This document shows, piece by piece, positions 8,213 through 15,048 of a DNA stretch of 29,625 nt. A program made the position numbers and the translations under genes. The notes under the pieces are model-generated. The model saw nothing but the letters and a program-made list of their open reading frames with translations, had not been told where the DNA came from and did no database searches. The DNA comes from Deltaproteobacteria bacterium. Lineage in GTDB: Bacteria; Myxococcota_A; JAADFL01. The stretch is from the NCBI GenBank assembly GCA_013152945.1, contig JAADFL010000051.1, forward strand, positions 1 through 29,625, written 5' to 3'. Positions within the stretch are counted from its first letter, which is position 1; the number at the start of each line of letters is the position of its first letter.

Positions 8213-8865
8213 TCCATGTTCTCCCTGTCTTTTGGTTCCTTATCCGGTTTTATTTCCTGCATTATTCCGGTCGCGGCGTGTTCCATTTCGAGAATCAGCC
8301 ATTCAGCGCGTGAAAGGAGGTACCTGTATGCCACGTAAGCCGGTATGGCAACTGTAAGGCCGGCTGCCGTTGTTATCAGGGCTTCCCATATACCGCCTGC
8401 CAAGATGCGTGGATCGCCCACACCTGAAGACGTCACCTTTTGGAAAATCTTTATCATCCCGGTTACGGTGCCGAGTAACCCCAACAAGGGTGATATGGCT
8501 GCTATGGTTCCCACCACACCGAGAAACCGTTCCAGGAGAGCGGCTTCCTGTTTGCCTGCCTCCTCCATCGCTTCGAGCCTGATGCGAATCGGCCGGTTGC
8601 TGGTCTTCAGGCCTGCCGCCAAAACCGCTGCCAGGGGAGACTCATTGCCCTCACAAAGGGTGGCTGCATCGGTTATCTTACCGCCTGATACCAGGCTCCT
8701 CACCTTGTCAAGCAAGTTTCTTGGAATCACCTTTTCAGAACGAAGAGCCACCATTCTCTCAATGAACACCCCGAGGGCGATCACCGAGCAGGCCACTATC
8801 GGCCACATCAGGTAACCACCCTTTTCCATGATGTTATAGAAACCTTCCACTACCAAATCCTCCAT
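8209..8865 (-). CDS. MotA/TolQ/ExbB proton channel family protein
   Basis: The protein (up to 218 residues) has the three membrane helices of the family: YLMWPIVACSVIALGVFIE near the N-terminus, then VVGTIAAISPLLGLLGTVTG and LITTAAGLTVAIPAYVAYRY. The last two form the proton channel lining with conserved Pro, Gly and Thr residues. It is the partner of the ExbD-like protein downstream with a 4 bp overlap. The true start is uncertain: ATG at 8865 has no ribosome site, whereas GTG at 8850 has GGAGG exactly 8 bases upstream and would shorten the protein by 5 residues. First gene of the ExbB-ExbD-FtsB-like-cyclase operon. The 212 bp before it hold a TTGACG but no good -10. Confidence 0.92.
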   Translation of the reverse strand: MEDLVVEGFYNIMEKGGYLMWPIVACSVIALGVFIERMVALRSEKVIPRNLLDKVRSLVSGGKITDAATLCEGNESPLAAVLAAGLKTSNRPIRIRLEAMEEAGKQEAALLERFLGVVGTIAAISPLLGLLGTVTGMIKIFQKVTSSGVGDPRILAGGIWEALITTAAGLTVAIPAYVAYRYLLSRAEWLILEMEHAATGIMQEIKPDKEPKDRENMD

Positions 8866-9077
8866 TCACGAAAGCCCAGTGACACTACGACACAACGCCA
8901 GAGGTATCACCGGCTCGATGGTGCGTCAACCCCGGCCGGGCAAGAGACGACCGGACAAGAGGGAGAACACCATTCATATTTTTTACCGGTCTTTAAACCA
9001 GGCAATTAGTTCTTGATACAAAGACCTGTCACGGGTTAATCTTCTAATCTGAAAAAAAACTGTCGAGGTTTTCGAAA

Positions 9078-9803
9078 GTGGGCAGAAACAAGAACCGTCT
9101 AAGGACCAACGCGTCTACAAACAGCAACCTTGTGCTCGAACCGAGTGCAGGTGCGGAAAACATCCAGGAGGTCAGCATCGCCCTGCCCCGGTTGGTGCTG
9201 ATGACCGTATTGCCCAGGGTCCTTCCCACATTCAGAGAGAAATTCCCGGATGTTCGCCTGCACATAGAAGAACGCAGCTCATCCGCTGCAACAGCAGTTG
9301 CCACGGGCCACGTGGATATCGCCTTGTACGCCGGACCGGACAGGGATCCCGACCTGACGTACCAGTTGCTGCCTCCTGTTCCCATGATCGTGGCCAGCCC
9401 AAGAATATACCTTTGGAACACGGAACGTATCTCAGCCAGGGCCTTGTCCAGGCAACCTCTGGTGGTTTATCCCAAGACCAGTGTCCTTCGTGACATCATG
9501 GACAGGTGGTTCAGGAAATCACGTGTCAAACCTAAAGAAATAGTGATGACGGTCAGGGACACCGAGACCATACTCAAGTTCGTGGGCCTGGGACTCGGGC
9601 ATGCTCTTGTTCCCAGCATGGGTCTGAGGACGTCGTCCGACTACATGTTTCACCAAGTCAGCGCAACGGTAGACAATTACTCGCCCATGCTCGTCTACCG
9701 TTCAGATGACTATCACGGCCTGTCCAAGCCGGCGGCATCGCTATTGGAGACAATAGAGGGCTTGTGGCCTGCACTTGCCAGGATTTGGCCGACAAGCGAA
9801 TGA
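9078..9803 (+). CDS. LysR-type substrate-binding domain protein lacking the HTH domain
   Basis: The 241-residue product matches the effector-binding half of LysR regulators (about residues 30-235). Visible hallmarks are LPRVLPTFREKFPDVRLHIEE, ATGHVDIALY, VRDTETILKFVGLGLGHALVP and the closing ASLLETIEGLW, with the nearest look being CysB-like. The winged-helix DNA-binding part (about 60-90 residues, with SQPAVSxxI and LFxR motifs) is absent, and I see no remnant in the about 200 bp upstream in any frame. The GTG start has GAGG (9065-9068) 9 bases before it, so the shortened form may be expressed rather than simply broken. There is no signal peptide, arguing against a periplasmic binding protein. 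It could be a decayed regulator or a stand-alone effector domain. Confidence 0.7.
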   Translation: MGRNKNRLRTNASTNSNLVLEPSAGAENIQEVSIALPRLVLMTVLPRVLPTFREKFPDVRLHIEERSSSAATAVATGHVDIALYAGPDRDPDLTYQLLPPVPMIVASPRIYLWNTERISARALSRQPLVVYPKTSVLRDIMDRWFRKSRVKPKEIVMTVRDTETILKFVGLGLGHALVPSMGLRTSSDYMFHQVSATVDNYSPMLVYRSDDYHGLSKPAASLLETIEGLWPALARIWPTSE

Positions 9804-9864
9804 TAATGATCTAATGAACATGTACTGGTCCCATTCTTCAAAAGATGAGCAAGGGATGATCTAA

Positions 9865-10608
9865 ATGCCGGGAATGTATGAAGAAGCATCAAATCGCCTG
9901 ATAGTGGCACTGGATTTCCCGGAACAGGAACAGGCAATCGAGTTGGCCCATACCCTGGAGGGACGTGCCGGGTACTTCAAGGTGGGCAAGGAACTCTTTG
10001 TCTCTGCCGGTCCTGAAATAGTGCAAAGATTGAAGAAAACAGCCGGGGTATTTTTGGACCTCAAGTTCCACGACATTCCAAACACGGTTGCAAGGGCTGT
10101 TACGGCAAGTACAAGGCTCGGCGCAGACATGATTACTGTTCACGCAGCTTGCGGGCGCAAGGCTCTTGAAGCTGCGGTTCATGCTTCAAGAGATGCCGGC
10201 CGCCAAATGGGAGTAAAGCCTCCTGTTTTGCTTGGTGTCACGGTCTTGACCAGCCTGGATGAAAAGACTGCGGCAGAGGCGGGCATTGAGACGCCCTTGG
10301 CTCTGACGGTCAAAAAACGGGCCGGGCTTTGCGTGCAAAGCGGTCTCGGCGGCATTGTTTGTTCCGCGCACGAGGTGTCGGACCTTCGCCACGAACTTGG
10401 CCCAAAGACCCTACTTGTAACCCCGGGGATCCGATTGGCCGGCACAGACACCCACGACCAGGCCAGGGTAATGACTCCTGGTGAAGCCATGAGGCAAGGA
10501 GCTGATTACATCGTTGTCGGCAGGACGATTACCGCCTCTGACGATCCGGTTGGTGCGGCGGATAAAATCATCTCGGAGATCCAAAAATCAATCGAGCCCC
10601 CACAATAA
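9865..10608 (+). CDS. pyrF: Orotidine 5'-phosphate decarboxylase
   Basis: The 247-residue TIM barrel decarboxylates OMP to UMP, the last step of de novo pyrimidine synthesis. The catalytic charged network is seen in FLDLKFHDIPNT (D65, K67, D70). The substrate-phosphate and base contacts appear in RLIVALDFPE, YFKVGKELF, TPGIRL and DYIVVGRTIT. The length is typical of the bacterial group I enzyme. AAGGGA lies about 8 bases before the ATG at 9865. It follows the LysR-domain gene by 61 bp in the same direction; no other pyrimidine gene is nearby. A low-complexity minisatellite lies just beyond its stop. Confidence 0.95.
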   Translation: MPGMYEEASNRLIVALDFPEQEQAIELAHTLEGRAGYFKVGKELFVSAGPEIVQRLKKTAGVFLDLKFHDIPNTVARAVTASTRLGADMITVHAACGRKALEAAVHASRDAGRQMGVKPPVLLGVTVLTSLDEKTAAEAGIETPLALTVKKRAGLCVQSGLGGIVCSAHEVSDLRHELGPKTLLVTPGIRLAGTDTHDQARVMTPGEAMRQGADYIVVGRTITASDDPVGAADKIISEIQKSIEPPQ

Positions 10609-10647
10609 GACCGCCAAGGACGAACCCGCCGGAGACAGGTGCCCGGA

Positions 10648-10757
10648 CCAGGAGTCCAGACCAGGCAAACCAGGGGCAAACCAGGGACAGGCAAACCAGG
10701 CAGGGCAAGACCGGGAGGGCAAGACCGGGAGGGGGACGGACCGGGAGGGGGACGGAG
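10648..10757. repeat. Degenerate CCAGG/CCGGG minisatellite
   Basis: About seven imperfect units beginning CCAGG or CCGGG follow one another with spacing of roughly 9-16 bases. Examples are CCAGGCAAA, CCAGGGGCAAA, CCGGGAGGGCAAGA twice, and CCGGGAGGGGGACGGA in two identical neighbouring copies (10725-10740 region and next). The plus strand is almost pyrimidine-free over the last 50 bases. It occupies the gap between pyrF and the convergent lipoprotein gene (10609-10860), where I see no other gene. Open frames run through it only because stop codons are absent from the repeat. Confidence 0.7.
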
Positions 10758-10860
10758 GCAGCAAATCCATTGAAATCACCAGCAAAATAAGTCACAGGCT
10801 CGGGGCTTACCTGCTTTGATTCCAGTCGTACACGGCCCTGTTCATACACCACAGGCCATC

Positions 10861-11502
10861 CTACAAATCCGCCAGGGCCTCCAGCTCGAGCAAGACGAGT
10901 GCTGAAACCCTGACATCCAGGGGAAAACGAATCAACAAAGACGCTGAAAAATCCTGCTTTCCGCACCATGGACCTGCCTGGGCGCTTCGAAGCACATCCA
11001 CGAGATCGAGCAAACCGCACATTGCATGCCACTGGGCAAGTGCCCTGTCCCTGTTCCCGGCTGCCGACAACAACCTTGCCAAACCGTTTCTCTTCTGTTC
11101 CTGCCTTGAACTCAAATATTCAATGTCTTTATCCGGGTTAAGCCTCGATATTGCAATCTCTTCCATTACGTCCATAAGGTTCTTGCTCACCAGGGGATGC
11201 AATACCTGTTCATTTTCCATGCCTGCCATGACCTGTTTTAGTTCGGCCATGGCATTGTCCAAGATATCCTCTCTCCTGCCATAATTTTCTTCAGGCCCGA
11301 GCATGGATATCCGAACATATACTTTTGAAAGTCTGGACCAGGCCCTGCTCGAAAATATCTTTTCCGCTTCCCGCCCGGCTATTGGATCAGGATCTTGCGC
11401 AGACGGCTTGGAAGGCATTCTCTGAATCACGAGGTCATTGCAACCGAAGAGCATCAGGAAATATGCAAAGACAAGAAAACGAAACCAGGGAAAAACACTC
11501 AT
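10861..11502 (-). CDS. Putative lipoprotein of unknown function
   Basis: I do not recognise this 213-residue protein. Starting at 11502 it opens with a lipoprotein-type signal, a hydrophobic stretch FLVFAYFLMLFGC whose Cys21 would be lipidated (LFGC lipobox). The mature part is predicted to be largely helical, with alternating charged residues in AELKQVMAGMENEQVL and EEIAISRLNPDKDIEYL, and no catalytic motif is visible. An open frame extends further upstream to 11688, but the added residues would bury the signal peptide. The ribosome site is weak (GGGATA). It is flanked by a minisatellite downstream and a cysteine-rich fragment upstream, giving the region an accessory look. Alternatives include a helical-repeat outer-membrane lipoprotein. 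Confidence 0.55.
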   Translation of the reverse strand: MSVFPWFRFLVFAYFLMLFGCNDLVIQRMPSKPSAQDPDPIAGREAEKIFSSRAWSRLSKVYVRISMLGPEENYGRREDILDNAMAELKQVMAGMENEQVLHPLVSKNLMDVMEEIAISRLNPDKDIEYLSSRQEQKRNGLARLLSAAGNRDRALAQWHAMCGLLDLVDVLRSAQAGPWCGKQDFSASLLIRFPLDVRVSALVLLELEALADL

Positions 11503-11642
11503 ATTGCAATTATCCCACAACATGCCGGGTGGAGCCAACCAGGTTTTCCCGGCATGGTCCATTACCAAAAACTTGCCAAGCCGAAGCAACCGGCAAAAAC
11601 AGCATGCCATGCCGGGCGCCACATCATAGGCAACCAGGCAAA

Positions 11643-11855
11643 TTAACATAGGCCCGGCGCTCTGACGGCCCGGCGCTCTGAAAAGCACTCATTGCAATTG
11701 AAACCAGGACCCGGGCATTCGCATCCATCCGAGCCGCATTCCCTATAGTCACATGCAGGCTTACAACATCCACTGTTGCTGCATAACTCCCCATCGTCAC
11801 AACATATTCCCAAGCAGGAAATGAGAAAACCATGACGCTCTTTTTTACGACCCAT
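11643..11855 (-). CDS. Short cysteine-rich ORF, possible secreted peptide or gene remnant
   Basis: The 70-residue frame reads GICCDDGELCSNSGCCKPAC followed by DYRECGSDGCECPG and FNCNEC. This is the same cysteine pattern as the repeats in the large hydrolase at 21602-24295 (CCDAGQTCYAGSCCTPRTC, then FECG and DGCGG). The shared pattern suggests a real protein module and not chance. The N-terminus (MGRKKERHGFLISCLG) is a poor signal peptide, the ribosome site is weak and the end is an unrelated tail overlapping a 16-bp duplication. It is most likely a remnant of a larger cysteine-rich protein gene, though a small expressed secreted peptide cannot be excluded. It is on the same strand as the lipoprotein gene, 140 bp upstream of it. 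Confidence 0.4.
   Translation of the reverse strand: MGRKKERHGFLISCLGICCDDGELCSNSGCCKPACDYRECGSDGCECPGPGFNCNECFSERRAVRAPGLC
11651..11681. repeat. Tandem 16-bp duplication
   Basis: GGCCCGGCGCTCTGA occurs at 11651-11665 and again at 11667-11681, a perfect duplication with a 16-base period. It lies inside the tail of the short cysteine-rich frame, so the last codons of that frame (RRAVRAPGLC) probably derive from the duplication and not from the ancestral protein. Confidence 0.85.
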
Positions 11856-11987
11856 AGTGATAACGCCAAACTTCACTTGCACCAAGCAGGGTGTTTCCTG
11901 TAAATATATGCATTGATGAAGTATCCAAAAGCAGGGAGAACCGTTACTTGTTTTGAGTATCAACCATTTCACTAGGAGGTCTATTCC

Positions 11988-12491
11988 ATGGTTGACGCCG
12001 AGGAAATTCTTGGGCTACCCCAGTTCGACGGTCTGGATGATGAACAATTGTCACTCCTGGCCATGCTGATGCAAGAGAGAGAGCTGCCGGGCGGAGAGGA
12101 TGCTTTCGCAGAAGGCGATCCTCCAAGCGGGCTTTATATCCTGAAAACAGGAAAGCTCGATGTCAGAGTAAGACTCGGAGATGGAAACAGGGAGGCATCG
12201 GTATACGTAATAAAACCCGTAGAGTTATTCGGAGAGATTGCATTTGTTGACGACTCTCCAAGGACAGCGACTGTAAGAGCCATTGAGGATTCGTCGGTCT
12301 TATTCCTATCCATGGAGTCGTACGCGGACCTGGTTGAAGAAAATCCGGAAATCGACCGGATAGTGATGAAGAATATTGCAATGACCCTGGCAGACCGCTT
12401 GAGGTCCACGGACGACAAGCTCCGTAACCTGTTGGCATCTTCAAAGGGTATGGCTCCCCAGATATTTACCGAAATTTTTTCCGCTACTTGA
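11988..12491 (+). CDS. Stand-alone cyclic nucleotide-binding (CRP-like) domain protein
   Basis: The 167-residue protein is essentially one cNMP-binding beta-barrel (about 10-125). The phosphate-binding cassette is well preserved as LFGEIAFVDDSPRTATVRA, with Glu83 and Arg92 at the positions that contact ribose and phosphate in CRP and PKA. It has no C-terminal winged helix, only a helical tail (about 125-150), so it is not a transcription factor by itself. Such proteins can sense cAMP, cGMP or another nucleotide and act on partners. AGGAGG at 11974-11979 lies 8 bases before the ATG. It ends with an 8 bp convergent overlap with the antiporter gene. No adenylate or guanylate cyclase is in the window. 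Confidence 0.85.
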   Translation: MVDAEEILGLPQFDGLDDEQLSLLAMLMQERELPGGEDAFAEGDPPSGLYILKTGKLDVRVRLGDGNREASVYVIKPVELFGEIAFVDDSPRTATVRAIEDSSVLFLSMESYADLVEENPEIDRIVMKNIAMTLADRLRSTDDKLRNLLASSKGMAPQIFTEIFSAT

Positions 12492-13719
12492 CTTGATCTC
12501 CAAGCTTGAGCAGTTCTACCAGCGGCTTGATGGTCAACCCTTGTACGACCAGTGAGAACATTATTGCCGAGAATCCTGCAATCAATAATGAAGTCCTGTA
12601 CGCGGCTATTGGCCCATCGGTCGGAAGACCCAGCAACAATGCTGCTGGAATAGAGCCGCGCAGTCCGCCCCAGAACAATATGTGGGCCCATTCTCCCGGG
12701 CGGCGGCGACCGACAAGGTTTAATGCGAAATACATTGGATATACGGCTGCCGCCCGGCTGACAAGCATGGACGCACCCGTCACCACGATTAATATTACCA
12801 TGGTACCGGAAAGCCCCATGCCGGCATTTGATATTTCCTGCAACTCCAAGCCAAGCAACACGAAGAGTACCGAGTTGATCAGGAAATCTATTACCTCGAA
12901 GAAACTCCGGGCCACCTGCGAAGTAGTCGTACTCATGGAAAGCTTCTTGCCGTAGTTGCCGATTAAAAGACCGGATGTAACTGTTGTAATGACACCTGAA
13001 ACGTGAATGTATTCGCCGAGCCAGTAAGAGCCCAGTGCGAGGGTGAGGCAGGCAGTGGTTTCGATTACGGGCGAATCCATGTTCTTTAGGAAAAGCCACG
13101 TGAGGTAACCCAACACGAGTCCCAGCAATATACCCCCTCCGGTCACCAGCAGGAAAGACAATATCGTGTAAATAACCCCTGCATTGGAATATCCTTGCAC
13201 ATGTTCCAGGATGATCATGAACAAGACCACGGCAGTGCCGTCATTGAAAAGAGCTTCGCCCTCCACAAGGTGCTTCAGGTCTTCTGAAACACCTATCTTC
13301 TTGAAGAGTGAAAGTACGCTGACCGGGTCCGTCGGACTCAATATCGCTCCGAGCAACAATGCGACAAATACGTTCGCAATACTGCTGAAAAAATATAACA
13401 GTGAACCGATAACGGCCGTGGATAGGACAACCCCGACCACGGAGAACAGAAATATCGGCCACAAGTGTCGCAACAGTGTCTCGATTTGCATATGAAGCCC
13501 GCCAAAGAAGAGCAACGGCGGCAGCAACACGAAAAAAACCAGTTCCCTGCTGAAACCAAGCTCGGTAGTGGAAGGCCCGATTCCGGACAAGCCCACGAAA
13601 GCGCCAATAATGACAAGGGCTATGATATACGGGATGTTCCATATCTTCTCAGTCACTACTGCCGCCACGAGGGCCAGCAGCAACAAGCCGAGATAACCTG
13701 CGGCAATATGCTCTATCAT
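12484..13719 (-). CDS. CPA1-family Na+(K+)/H+ antiporter (NhaP-like)
   Basis: The 411-residue polytopic membrane protein has about twelve hydrophobic segments. The CPA1 family hallmarks are LLPPLLFFGGLHM near residue 66-77, the TM4 motif ILSPTDPVSV (126-135) and the ion-binding Asn-Asp pair N159-D160 in EGEALFNDGTAVVLF. A conserved GGLRGSIPAALLLGLP lies near the end. It exchanges external protons for cytoplasmic Na+ or K+ to control pH and salt. The C-terminus ends soon after the membrane part, with no RCK or other regulatory tail. It is divergent from the DUF368 transporter across a 271 bp region and convergent with the cNMP-binding protein. The exact ion cannot be read. Confidence 0.92.
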   Translation of the reverse strand: MIEHIAAGYLGLLLLALVAAVVTEKIWNIPYIIALVIIGAFVGLSGIGPSTTELGFSRELVFFVLLPPLLFFGGLHMQIETLLRHLWPIFLFSVVGVVLSTAVIGSLLYFFSSIANVFVALLLGAILSPTDPVSVLSLFKKIGVSEDLKHLVEGEALFNDGTAVVLFMIILEHVQGYSNAGVIYTILSFLLVTGGGILLGLVLGYLTWLFLKNMDSPVIETTACLTLALGSYWLGEYIHVSGVITTVTSGLLIGNYGKKLSMSTTTSQVARSFFEVIDFLINSVLFVLLGLELQEISNAGMGLSGTMVILIVVTGASMLVSRAAAVYPMYFALNLVGRRRPGEWAHILFWGGLRGSIPAALLLGLPTDGPIAAYRTSLLIAGFSAIMFSLVVQGLTIKPLVELLKLGDQVK

Positions 13720-13990
13720 TAGTATCCCCGTATCCTTTGCTTAAAACATCGCGTCTTTCGTCGACAGATGATTCACGCGGGCATTAGTAACACCATTTCG
13801 CCGGCTTTCACAACAAGGTATGAAATCCAAGATCCCGGCATCCTGTTCGCTTGAGGAAACAACACTCGGTTTTCAGCGGGGAAAAAGCTGAATCAAGGGG
13901 ACAATCAAAATCAAAGAAATGAATTTGACTTGAACATCACCTTTGTGGTTCTAAAAACAAAACAATACCAAGCAAAGGAGATCAAAGGAG
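13720..13990. other. Divergent intergenic region between antiporter and DUF368 gene
   Basis: These 271 bases separate two divergent transporter genes and contain no credible ORF. TTGACT at 13925-13930 and an overlapping TTGAAC at 13931-13936 could serve as -35 elements for the DUF368 gene, but the -10 candidates (TTCTAA) are poor. Two AAAGGAG-type sites (near 13975 and 13985) precede the ATG at 13991. The A-rich stretch before them would be unstructured in mRNA. I see no clear operator or riboswitch. Confidence 0.35.
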
Positions 13991-15001
13991 ATGCACACGA
14001 ATGAAATAGAAACAATCACGCCAAAGCACGGGATTTCATGGAAAGAGGCTTACCAGGCCGGTCCGGGACCATCATCCCTAAACGAGGCGGCCATACTGGC
14101 GTTAAAGGGATTCTGCATGGGTACTGCAGACATCATTCCCGGCGTCTCCGGTGGAACCATTGCGTTTATAATGGGGATCTATGACAAGCTCCTCGAAGCC
14201 ATTGCTTCATTCGACATGGTATTTCTCAAGCACATTGTCCGCTTCAATATCAAGTCCGCCCTGACGCACGCCCATTTGAAGTTCTTGTTGCCCATGGTGA
14301 TCGGCATAGGAACGGCTTTGCTTAGCACGGCCGGGCTGATGCACTACCTTTTGCATGAATATCCCGAGCCGACATGGTCGCTTTTCTTTGGTTTGATAGG
14401 TGCATCAATAGTAATCGTGGGGAAAAAGATTACGAATTGGAGCACCGGATCCTTGTTCCTTGTTCTCGGAGCCATAGGCGCGTACTTCCTGGTCGGCATG
14501 ATTCCAAGGACAACACCCGAGACCTGGTGGTTCGTGTTTCTGTCCGGCTCAATTGCAATATGCGCCATGATCCTTCCAGGCATCAGCGGTTCGTTCATAC
14601 TTTTACTAATGGGCAAATACCTCTACATCACAGGCGCGCTCAAGAATCCCGTTGATGTGAAAAACCTGCTTACTCTCATTATCTTCGCCTGTGGCGCACT
14701 CCTTGGTATCATCATTTTCAGCAGGTTTTTAAACTATCTTCTCGATAATTACCGAAACGCAACGATGGCGCTACTGACCGGATTCATGGCCGGCGCCATG
14801 CGCAAAATATGGCCCTGGCAACACGTTGAGGCTCTTGTCTCCGGGAACACCACGGTAAACGTTACCACCAACGTATTGCCCCGGGCTTTTGACCGGTCTT
14901 TTGCCCTTGATATCGGCTTGATAATTTTCGGGTTGGCACTCGTGTTCCTGCTCGAGTATTATTCAAGAACACCCGGCCGGCTGGCCCATGAAGGTGAGTG
15001 A
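13991..15001 (+). CDS. DUF368 family undecaprenyl-phosphate translocase (PopT-like)
   Basis: The 336-residue polytopic protein carries the DUF368 signature in its first repeat, KGFCMGTADIIPGVSGGTIA (39-58), and the mirrored second motif AICAMILPGISGSFILLLMG in the middle. It has about eight to ten hydrophobic segments. DUF368 proteins (PopT) have been shown to recycle undecaprenyl phosphate across the cytoplasmic membrane, supplying carrier lipid for peptidoglycan and surface polymers, and matter most at alkaline pH. The ATG at 13991 is preceded by closely spaced AAAGGAG sites. It is followed 47 bp later by a GGDEF-like membrane protein and is divergent from the Na+/H+ antiporter, which fits a shared pH-related role. 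Confidence 0.9.
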   Translation: MHTNEIETITPKHGISWKEAYQAGPGPSSLNEAAILALKGFCMGTADIIPGVSGGTIAFIMGIYDKLLEAIASFDMVFLKHIVRFNIKSALTHAHLKFLLPMVIGIGTALLSTAGLMHYLLHEYPEPTWSLFFGLIGASIVIVGKKITNWSTGSLFLVLGAIGAYFLVGMIPRTTPETWWFVFLSGSIAICAMILPGISGSFILLLMGKYLYITGALKNPVDVKNLLTLIIFACGALLGIIIFSRFLNYLLDNYRNATMALLTGFMAGAMRKIWPWQHVEALVSGNTTVNVTTNVLPRAFDRSFALDIGLIIFGLALVFLLEYYSRTPGRLAHEGE

Positions 15002-15048
15002 CCTATTAGAATGCACACCGGCAGGATGACAGGGAGCCGGATAATAAA

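Noticed and set aside
8880-8930. TTGACG on the minus strand upstream of the ExbB-like gene as promoter
   Set aside because: At the proper spacing the -10 would be TACCTC with only two consensus matches, so it is not supported.
10568-11032. 154-residue minus-strand frame rich in Pro, Ser and Arg
   Set aside because: Its composition is that of the minisatellite it reads through, and it overlaps the better supported lipoprotein gene.
12134-13099. 321-residue open frame on the minus strand
   Set aside because: It overlaps the cNMP-binding gene in antisense and the antiporter gene in another frame; both of those are strongly supported, and this frame shows no domain.
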